64,000 nt of DNA, from NCBI RefSeq assembly GCF_018271975.1, contig NZ_JAGUCN010000001.1:458484-522483 (forward strand), written 5' to 3'. Source of the DNA: Carboxylicivirga mesophila. Its GTDB lineage: Bacteria; Bacteroidota; Bacteroidia; Bacteroidales; Marinilabiliaceae. Below are positions 29,026 through 38,100 of the stretch, piece by piece. The notes under the pieces were generated by a model. That model was given only the letters and a program-made list of their open reading frames with translations, did no database searches and was not told where the DNA came from. Position 1 is the first letter of the stretch. The number at the start of each line of letters is the position of its first letter. The translations under genes were made by a program, and so were the position numbers.

Positions 29026-29101
29026 AATATATTTAATCGGTTATTAATATTTTATTATTTATTTGGCCATTTGGGCCGTCGTGCTTTATAGATCTAAATG
29101 A

Positions 29102-29419
29102 TTATAGTTGTTTTACTAGTTTAACTCTTTCAGAAAGAAATGCAATCAAGTCATTTAAGGCTCCACTTCTCTTAAATTCTATTGGAGGTATTTTATAACT
29201 CTTGTGATTAGTATATATCGAAATTATGGGACCACGCTTAGTTGCCAAATATGTCAATATTGAACCACCAATAAAAAGCAATATTGGAATAATAAATTTG
29301 AATGCTAAATATCCTCTCGCATTAGGACCTGATAAGATCTGAATTTCAAAAGTCATAAATGAGCTTATTAACCACTTTAAAGAATAAGCAATTAACAACA
29401 AAGAAAGAATTAGTGACAA
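29102..29419 (-). CDS. Hypothetical small membrane protein
   Basis: Open frame of 105 codons beginning at TTG (29419), with two hydrophobic segments (SLILSLLLIAYSLKWLISSF, about 2-21, and FIIPILLFIGGSILTYLAT, about 42-60) and a hydrophilic C-terminus rich in basic residues. An ATG at about codon 22 is an alternative start that would lose the first segment. I do not recognise the protein. It directly follows the small ORF at 29428-29571, so the two may be one unit, possibly a degraded effector or immunity pair. Confidence 0.35.
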   Translation of the reverse strand: MSLILSLLLIAYSLKWLISSFMTFEIQILSGPNARGYLAFKFIIPILLFIGGSILTYLATKRGPIISIYTNHKSYKIPPIEFKRSGALNDLIAFLSERVKLVKQL

Positions 29420-29427
29420 AATCCAGT

Positions 29428-29571
29428 TATTTATTAAATGTCCTTTTTAAAATGGATTGTGATTATTTCGCAATAGTCAATGTGCTTGTCAACCTGATAA
29501 TTCTTTATAAAGTCAATTCCATGTTCGTTGATTTTTATGTAAGGTGATTCAAACATTGTAGTTACTTTCAT
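29428..29571 (-). CDS. Hypothetical 47-residue ORF
   Basis: A 47-codon frame starting ATG at 29571 (MKVTTMFESPYIKI) and ending in ILKRTFNK, 8 bases before the TTG of the next ORF. The sequence is coherent and charged, without a recognisable domain. It may be the 5' remainder of a larger gene whose continuation was lost, or a short real gene. Confidence 0.3.
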
Positions 29572-30153
29572 TACATGTGGCCTAACTAATCAATATCCTG
29601 CTTATAATTTAGAGATACTCTATTACCCAACTTCACCCTCTAAAACTAACAAAAATACCAAATCATCCTCTTGTATGGTTAGGAAAATGGTAACATATAG
29701 AATATGTATTTCAGCTTGATGAAGCAATCTTCACCTATTGCTGGTAATGGCTTGCAGGCGGCAGAAGTCCATTCGTTGTGCTTATAGTGACAGGAGTGTT
29801 TGACCATTCCATTTTCATCGGTATAGGCTTGCGTGTTTACCCACGCTACTATTTGTTATAACAAGGCCTTTGGGGATAATGTAATCGTCATCAATACAGG
29901 TTTTAACAATTAAGAGTAGTGCTAATGTAGGTTAATTAAAGCCTGAATGAGTGGTAAAATATTAGCTATAGTAGTTGTATTAAGTGGCATTGTGCAGTGA
30001 AGGTGTAATTTTCATCCGCTATACTTACTAAAATAATATCCTTAAAATATCATCAGATTATTGTGGTCTGGCAAATCAACACAATAAGCGACATAATGTA
30101 TGGATAGCTCTTTTAATTCAGGTTTTACTCTATAAAACCTTTTGCTTCATAGA
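29572..30153. other. Gene-poor gap before regulator 1
   Basis: No convincing gene. An open minus-strand frame with no ATG near its start (29679-29855) reads as a coherent Cys-rich peptide (AYTDENGMVKHSCHYKHNEW, then a hydrophobic FIKLKYIFYMLPF) and could be a gene relic. A GTAGTTGTATTAAGTGG sequence at 29971-29987 recurs at 42819-42835. No RNA gene seen. Confidence 0.35.
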
Positions 30154-31797
30154 ATGATAAGCATGTATCAAACTCTTTGGCTAATATTTTTATTTCTTGC
30201 GATTCACCCAATTAAGGCTCAGGATGCTGAACTGGACAGTTTAATTAATCTTCTTGCACATGAGGATGATAAGCTTAATCGGGGCGAACTTTATTTGGAT
30301 TTAGCGACTTACTACGAATATAGTGACTTGATAAAAAGTTATGACTATATACTGAAAGTACGTGAGATTGCCGACAAATACAATATTGAGCAACTACACT
30401 CCAAGACCAACTTATTTATATCTAACTTATTAATCAAACAAGGCAAGTATAATGAAGCCTTAAGTCATCTTAATAAGGAGCTGTGTCAGCTAAACGAGCA
30501 GGAGGCAGGCTTTAAATATGTTGGTCTGCTGATTAATATTGGTGCCATATACTATCAAATCAAACAATACGATAAAGCACTAACACACTTTCATAAAGCA
30601 AAAGAATTATTTGAAGCTGGTGCCATTAGTATAGAGGATGAACAGTATCCACAGATTTTTATTGGCATCTATAATAATATCGCCAATGTGTACGACGAAT
30701 TAAATGATAATCCTCAAGCTTTAGTGTACTATATAGATGCACTTGAAGTGGCAATTGCATATAAGGCCTATGAACACATTGGGGTTATAAATAAGAATAT
30801 TGGCGATTTGTACATAGAAATGGACCGCCATGATGATGCCTTGCCATTTATTACAGAGTCCATTAGAATACGCAAACAGATAAATGATAATAGCGGCCTG
30901 GCAACCAGTTATTACGTGCTTGGATTATATTATTATGAAACTGGTCAGGAGGACAAAGCAATAGATGCCTACAAAATATCATTGGATTTTGGTATAAAAG
31001 CTAATGCCTGGTTGTCAATTACTGAAACAGCCAAAACCATATCGGTGTATTATAAATCCAGGGAGTCTTACAAGGAGACGTATGATTATTTTGAGTTATA
31101 TCATCAATATAATGACAGCTTGTTGATACAGAATTCTGAAAAGCAGAGGCTGGCTACAGAGTTCGATTTTAAGTTGCAGCAACGGCAAAAGGAATGGGAT
31201 GAAAAGCGAAAAAAGGAACAGTATTTATATATTCTCATAGGTGCCGGATTACTGGTGCTGGCGGCCATCCTATTATTACTTTACTTTTTATCCAAAGCTC
31301 GTGAAAAACGTATACGGCTTGAGAAGAAGAACCTGAAGCTGGAGAATGCTAATCTGGAGCAAGACCTACATCTTAAAAGAAAAGAGCTGACGACGAATGT
31401 GATGTATCTTGTTCGTAAGAATGAACTCATCAAAGAGGTGTCAAACAGGTTAATGGATACATTGGGTAATTTTAAGCCCGAAAATCAAAAGCTGATTCAG
31501 AGTATTATGGTGGAGCTTCAACAAAGTCTCGATAACGATATCTGGGAAGAGTTTGAGTTGCGTTTTAATCAGGTACATTCCGATTTTTATGATAGGCTAA
31601 GAGAACGGTTTCCGGATTTAACCCCTAATGAAGTAAAACTATCGGCCTTCCTTAGGTTGAATATGAGTTCGAAAGAGATATCGGCCATTACCCATCAATC
31701 CATTCGAAGCATTGAAGTGGCCCGCACCCGTTTGCGAAAAAAACTGGATCTTACTAATACCGATGTTGGTTTGGTCGCATTCCTCAATAAATTCTGA
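30154..31797 (+). CDS. TPR/transmembrane/LuxR-like HTH regulator, cassette copy 1
   Basis: A 547-residue membrane-bound transcription regulator. ATG30154 is chosen over the TTG at 30142, and gives a signal peptide ending HPIKAQ. Periplasmic TPR repeats follow (about 35-330), then a charged linker, one transmembrane helix (about 357-380, LYILIGAGLLVLAAILLLLY), a coiled coil (about 385-430) and a helix-turn-helix C-terminus with LTPNEVKLSAFLRLNMSSKEISAI and IRSIEVARTRLRKKL. There is no kinase domain. Same build as the regulator at 40638-42263. It stands ahead of the micro-ORF, protease and lipoprotein of copy 1 and probably activates them. Confidence 0.85.
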   Translation: MISMYQTLWLIFLFLAIHPIKAQDAELDSLINLLAHEDDKLNRGELYLDLATYYEYSDLIKSYDYILKVREIADKYNIEQLHSKTNLFISNLLIKQGKYNEALSHLNKELCQLNEQEAGFKYVGLLINIGAIYYQIKQYDKALTHFHKAKELFEAGAISIEDEQYPQIFIGIYNNIANVYDELNDNPQALVYYIDALEVAIAYKAYEHIGVINKNIGDLYIEMDRHDDALPFITESIRIRKQINDNSGLATSYYVLGLYYYETGQEDKAIDAYKISLDFGIKANAWLSITETAKTISVYYKSRESYKETYDYFELYHQYNDSLLIQNSEKQRLATEFDFKLQQRQKEWDEKRKKEQYLYILIGAGLLVLAAILLLLYFLSKAREKRIRLEKKNLKLENANLEQDLHLKRKELTTNVMYLVRKNELIKEVSNRLMDTLGNFKPENQKLIQSIMVELQQSLDNDIWEEFELRFNQVHSDFYDRLRERFPDLTPNEVKLSAFLRLNMSSKEISAITHQSIRSIEVARTRLRKKLDLTNTDVGLVAFLNKF

Positions 31798-31880
31798 AGT
31801 ACTCGGTTAAATATTTACAAGAGCCACATAATGAGATATGTAGTTTTTTTGTGCAGGTAATGTAGCACCTGTTTCTCTGT

Positions 31881-31933
31881 TTGTATCATAAATGATCCGG
31901 TGCTTTTGCAGCTTGTATCATTCGTGTTCCGGT
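31881..31933. promoter_or_regulatory. Paired operator-like repeats upstream of protease unit 1
   Basis: TTGTATCAT-N6-TCCGGT occurs twice (31881-31901 and 31913-31933), with starts exactly 32 bp apart, about three helical turns. The downstream copy ends about 30 bp before a Bacteroidetes -7 element. This spacing fits activator binding next to a promoter. The binding protein is probably the regulator just upstream, by position only. Confidence 0.55.
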
Positions 31934-31963
31934 AGCAAATTCCGGGCTTGCTTGCGTGGTATT

Positions 31964-31971
31964 TACTTTTG
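31964..31971 (+). promoter_or_regulatory. Promoter -7 element of protease unit 1
   Basis: TACTTTTG matches the Bacteroidetes -7 consensus TAnnTTTG exactly and lies 28 bp before the micro-ORF start at 31999. No good -33 motif is visible, which is consistent with activator dependence on the repeats at 31881-31933. Confidence 0.5.
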
Positions 31972-31998
31972 ATTGTAAGAAAGTGAATTGATGATTTT

Positions 31999-32160
31999 AT
32001 GGCTAATAAGAAAGCAAAAACAAACCCTCATCAGCGCAATTATCCTGTTGATGATTATTCCAGTTTTCTATCAAAGAATGACGCACGCATTAAGGCGCTA
32101 AAGAAGTTACTCAAAGAGTTGGAAGAAGCACCCAATAAACCAAAATCTCAAAATCGATAA
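31999..32160 (+). CDS. Lys-rich micro-ORF, cassette copy 1
   Basis: A 53-residue ORF below the size of most gene callers. It starts MANKKAKTNPHQRNYPVDDY and continues with an amphipathic, Lys/Glu-rich helix (RIKALKKLLKELEEAPNK, about 30-47). It has no signal peptide, so the product would stay in the cytoplasm. It lies 28 bp before the giant protease gene and 20-30 bp after the promoter element. A similar-sized, Lys-rich ORF with the same ALKKxL core occupies the same place in copy 2 (42921-43058). Role unknown; a leader peptide that tunes protease expression or a small regulator are both possible. Confidence 0.55.
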   Translation: MANKKAKTNPHQRNYPVDDYSSFLSKNDARIKALKKLLKELEEAPNKPKSQNR

Positions 32161-32188
32161 ATACTAGTATTAATTTAAACTACAGAAC

Positions 32189-35100
32189 ATGAAGAAAAAT
32201 CTACATGTATTCTCTTATCACCTTGGTGTGATTGTTCTGGCTTTGTTACTAAGTTTGAGTACAAAGGCACAGAACTATGAGAATGGCGTTCTGCAAGGAG
32301 CGTTCAGAGTAAAACTTAAGCCTCAGTTGGCTGAAGGTGTGCAGCTTAATATCCAAGGCGGGCAGCCGGTTGTAACAACAGGTGTTAGTGATATAGACCT
32401 GTTAAACGCACGTTTTTCGGCTGTTAAAATGCAACGGATATTTCCGCTTTCACCAAAGTTTGAAGCCAAACATCAAAAGTATGGCTTACATCTTTGGTAT
32501 GAGGTCAGCATTGCCAACGAAGCTTCAACACTAAATGCGATACAGGCCTACAGTGCCTTAGCGTCTGTTGAGGTCTGCGAACCTATTCGGGAGGTGAGTC
32601 TTATTCACCCCATGAACAGTAAAACAATTGAGAAGAGTCAGCAATTGAAAGCAGCTGCTTCGATGCCTTTTAATGACCCGTATCTGCCAATGCAATGGCA
32701 TTATAATAATACAGGTCAGACAAATGGAATGTCAGGTGCTGATATGAATGCTTTTGAGGCCTGGAAGGTTACAGCGGGTTCAAATAATGTGATTGTATCA
32801 ATACACGATGAAGGTGTTGATGTTAAACATGAAGATTTAAAAGACGCTATGTGGGTAAATGAAGCTGAGCTAAATGGCGAACCCAATGTGGATGACGATG
32901 GCAATGGCTTTAAGGACGACATTTATGGTTTTAACTTTGCCGATAATATGGGAGACATTGCTCCGGGGCATCATGGATCGCATGTGGCTGGTACAGTAGG
33001 AGCTGTCAATAATAATGGTATAGGCGTAGCTGGTGTAGCCGGTGGAACGGGTAATAATGATGGAGCACGAATTATGAGTTGCCAGATACTTGGTGGTGTA
33101 AGTCAGGGAAATTTACCCAATTCATTTGTTTATGCAGCTGATAATGGTGCTGTTATTTCACAAAATAGCTGGGGATACAATCAACCAGGTTATATTGAGC
33201 AAGCCATTTTAGATGCCATTGATTATTTCATTAAGGAGGCCGGTTCCTATGCAGGTAGCCCTATGAAGGGGGGTGTTGTTATTTTTGCAGCTGGTAACGA
33301 TAATTACGATGGCCAATTTTATCCTGGTTATTACGACGAAGTCATTGCAGTATCTGCACTTGGTTCGAGCAATGAGAAAGCATCCTATTCCAATTATGGA
33401 ACATGGGTTGACCTGGCAGCACCTGGTGGTGATACTGGTGATGATGCTAATATGACGGATAATCAAGCTCAAGCTGGTTATTCAAACGGTGTGCTGAGTT
33501 GTTATGCCGGTAATACTTACGGCTATATGGACGGAACCTCTATGGCTTGTCCGCATGTTTCAGGTATTGCTGCTTTGGTAGTATCCAAATATGGCAACGA
33601 GAGTTTTACCAATAAAGACCTGAAGAGGCATCTTTTAACAGCAGTAAATGATATTTACGAACTTGAAGGCAACACGCCCTATATTGGCAAACTTGGTAAT
33701 GGTGCTATTGATGCTGCGCTCGCTTTAAAAAACAATAAGGGCAATATGCCTGATGCTATTTCAGACCTTGCAATGTCTGGTCTTGCTCAGGATTTTGCTG
33801 TGTTAGAATGGAGCGTGCCGGTTGACAATGATGATGCTAAACCATGGGAGTTTGAAGTTCTTTATTCGAAAGAAACCATTACCCATAGTACTTTGGAGTA
33901 CGCTCGTAGCATACAATTGCGCAACGAAAATGAACCGGGTGAAAAAGTGAGTATTGAAGTACCCGGTTTGGAGGCCTTAACAGAATATCATTTTACTGTA
34001 AGAAGTATCGACCGTTGGGGGAACTATTCCGATTTCTCAAATCTATTAACCGCAACTACCAATGCAGGCCCGGATGCTCAGATTGATCCGACAACAAAGA
34101 GTTTGCATTTTGATGTTGACGTCACTACTTCTGCTTTGGCGTCTATGAATTTTAATATTCTGAATAAAGGAGAAGGTTTATTGCGCTGGATGACAGAGAA
34201 TCATCATGTTTCGAGCATCGACGCTTATAGCTTTGCAAACAATCTGCGTTACCCAAATCTTAAGCAGTTGGCTTTAGGTAAGCAAGCTAATATCCAGATT
34301 TATGTGGCAGGCAAAGATATGCCCATCAGCACCTATAGCCAAACCACAACAACTGATCACATCCGGTACTTTGATACCTGGAGGAGTATGTATTATATAG
34401 GAGAGGAAGATACTTCATATACCAACTCTGCTGCCATTCGTTTCTTTGCTTCACGGCAAGAAGGATTTAACATGACCCATGTTGAAGCCTTACTTCGCAA
34501 CGATCCAGCAAGGGGACCGATGATTCTTGAAGTACGCGAAGGATCTGATTTATTGGACTCGAAGTTGCTGTATGCTCAAGAGATTGACGAAGCCAGTGAA
34601 TATGGATTTACAAATATTCAGCTTGAAGAGCAATTGTTTTTCCCTTATGGGACCCATTTCTGGATAGTGGTGCATGTACCATCGGGCAACCGTTATCCTC
34701 TGGGTGCTGGTGTTGAGTTACAGCCCGAATTGTCAGAAATGTGTTACATGAGTTTAAACGGGGGTAAGTCGTGGGCTCGTTTCGAAGACCTTTATTATAA
34801 TAATCTGGTGGTTTGGGCATTTACGCCAATCAGCAAGTTAAAACCAGAGCAGCAATATTTAAGTCTTACACCATCATCCGGGGAGACTCTGGCCGACGAG
34901 GTTTCTACTGTGGATGTAAGTGTGGATATGTCGCAGTTAGTGAATGGAACCTACCGTTCTAATATTGTGGTATACACCAATGAAACAGACTCTTCGATGT
35001 TGCGTGTGCCAACAAGCGTTAACTTAAGCGGGCATCCATTTAATTTACAAAGTGAAAGTATTATTGATTGCGGAAGTGTTATTTTGGGTAATGCTAAAGT

Positions 35101-38100
35101 AATACCGGTAACTATTGATAATATTGGTTTAGGGAATTTCTCATCGGCCTATCTTGAGATTGACAATCCGGATTTTAAAGTAAAGTCCAACTATTTGGGA
35201 AAGATAGCGGCAAAATCAGGTGTTCAGTTTAATGTGGTTTTTGAGCCTTCTGCAGCCGGCAACGCTAATGCGGTTGCACGCATTTACAATTATAATGGTC
35301 ATGAATACACCTTCAACCTGTTTGGTGTAGCTGCCGAACCTCCGGTAATGGAAATCAGTCCGGCCACTATAACATATGATAATCTAACTATTGGTGATGA
35401 GGTTCAGGGCGAGTTCACTATTACTAACACTGGTAAATATCCGTTAGAATATTTTTTGCCGGCATTTGTTGAAAGCGACCAAACAGTTACGGTTGACGAA
35501 AAAACACATTTGTTTGGTTATGCAGCACAAATAAATGAGGGAGGATTATTACCCAATCCGCCTTATGTTTGGACAGATATATCCAATACGGGAACAAAAG
35601 TTGAGGATTATGATCGTACCCGTGATTTCTTTTACTATCCTGTTGAGTTGGATTTTGAGTTCCCATTCTTCGGGAAGCGTGAGAATAGCCTGTATATTAC
35701 CAACTGGGGTATGGTTACCTTTGACCAGAACAGTTCATTTAATGTGTGGCCACCAAGTTTTAAACTGGCCGATTGTCCTGATCGTTTTATTTCAGTAATG
35801 GGGCGCCACTATGATTTGAGTAAAGGAGGTGCTATTTACTATCAAAGTTTTGGCGATAAGTTTGTTGTTCAGTACGATAAGGTTGTGTGGGAAAGCTTCG
35901 ACTGGTGGTCTGGTGAAAGCTTGATGCACGAACAATCATTCCAGATTGTCATCTATAATAATGGAAACATTGAATTCATTTATAATACATTGGATGGGCT
36001 TGATGCCGGAACATTGTCGCAATCGTTTATTGCCATTGAAGATCAGCTCCAAAGCGATGGGTATTTTATTACAGATATTGATTCACCTGATTTTGTAGTA
36101 AGCGATCAAACGGTGATTCGTTTTGTTAATCCCGGTTTGGGACTGGTTACAGAACTAACCAACCCACAAGGAAAAATACAGGTTGGAGAATCGGTAACAT
36201 TAGCTTTCAAAGCATCAACTGACGTGCTTAATGTAGAGCGTCATCTTGAAAAATTATCGGTACTTAGTAATGATCCCCTGAATAACCCTGGTATTTTCAC
36301 CATTGACATGAATATTACAGGAGGCGGACTTCCTAATGTAGAGGTGAGTCAGGCAGCTATTAATTTTGGTCAGGTATTTCAGGGAGCAGTTGTTAATCAG
36401 CCTGTCTGGGTAATTAATAATGGCCGCGCTACATCCAGCATTAATTCAGTTGTATCAAGCGATGTGAAGTTTACCATTGACGGAGTGACGCCACAAGAAA
36501 TAACACCTGGTCGTAAATTACCTTATGTTGTTACATTTAATACCAGTGAATTAGGCGTATTTAATGCCAATGTTGTTATTACAACCAGTGAAGGAGATGA
36601 ACTAACTGTTGCTGTTACCGGAGAGGTGATTGAGGCACCTGTGATGGAAGTGTCTATCTCTTCGATTAATGAAACAATAGCTGCCGGGAACCAGGTTACT
36701 GTGCCATTCAACATTGCAAATACCGGTGGCAATGACCTTAATGTAGCAGCAGTGGGTGGCGATTGGTTGACGATTGATAAGAAGGTGGCTCCAATGAGTG
36801 AAATAAAAGATTTCACTTATTTCATAAGCACGAGTGACGAGGAAAATGGCCCTGACTACAATTGGGTTGATATTGTGGAAACAGGGGTAGCAATTCCTAA
36901 AGAAACGATATATAATCAATACTGGGTTGAAACGATTCAATTGCCATTTGAGTTTAATTTCTATGGTCAGGCTTACTCGTCTGTTTATGTTGGTGGCAAT
37001 GGAGTATTAAGTTTTAATGAGTACACTGAGGATTACTGGTTTGGTGGTGATTTAATGCCAAGCGCCAACGAACCTGACAATCTTGTAGCAGCTTTGTGGG
37101 GGCTGACCGGACCAAATATGGAATTCTTCGAGGATGCAGGCATCTATTACCAGGTGGCTGACGATAAGCTGATTGTGCAGTACCACATGATGGTTGATGG
37201 TTTTGGCATGAGCGATCCTACATCGTGTCAGATTATACTGTATGCCAATGGTAATATTAAGTTGCAGTATGAATGGCACAATGCCTGGGTAACTCATGTG
37301 GCCAGTTATTCGCAAGCTGGATTGGAGAATGCAGACGGAACAGAGGCAGTGGTTTATTCAGCCTATGAAGATAGTCGTATCCATGATGATTTAGCTGTTG
37401 TGTTTACACCAGTTGAAAAGCATGTAATTGCCCCTGGTTCTTCAATGGATTTTGTGGCAACATTAAATGCCGCTGAGTTATTTGCAGGTACTTATACTAC
37501 TAATTTAGGAGTACTTAATAATACACCCGGAACAGGTAGATTTGATATACCCGTTACTTTCAATGTAACCGGTGAGGCATTGCCTGTTGCACCATCATCA
37601 GTTGATTTTGGTTCGCCAATGGTGATTGAGCAGCCTAATGCACAATGGTATGAACCGCCATTTAAAGCTTATGAGATTGAGATTGAGATTAAGAATGAAG
37701 GAACCAAGCGGTTCGAGATTCTTGGGTTTGACCTGTCGAAGGTGAGTAAAATGATACAAGAGAATTCAACCTATGATAAAATCCAGGCCTATACATTTGC
37801 ATCTTCAGGATGGGGTGAGCCAATACTGCAATGGGTTGATATCTTCTATTTGCCTCAATATGATTGGCAGACAGGTAGTATGGTGCCTATTTATGTTGAG
37901 CCAATGTCATCGCTGAAGCTAAAGGCCAACTATATGCCAGACGAGACATTAAATGCAGAAGGTACTGCATTGTTGCCATTGTCAGATATTCTGGTAATTA
38001 ATACTGACATGGCAGAAATGCCAGATATTGAGATTGCCTTTACGGCCAATCCGGTTTTACCGCCGGTGATGTCGGCTGGTAGCGATTTAGTTACTGTATA

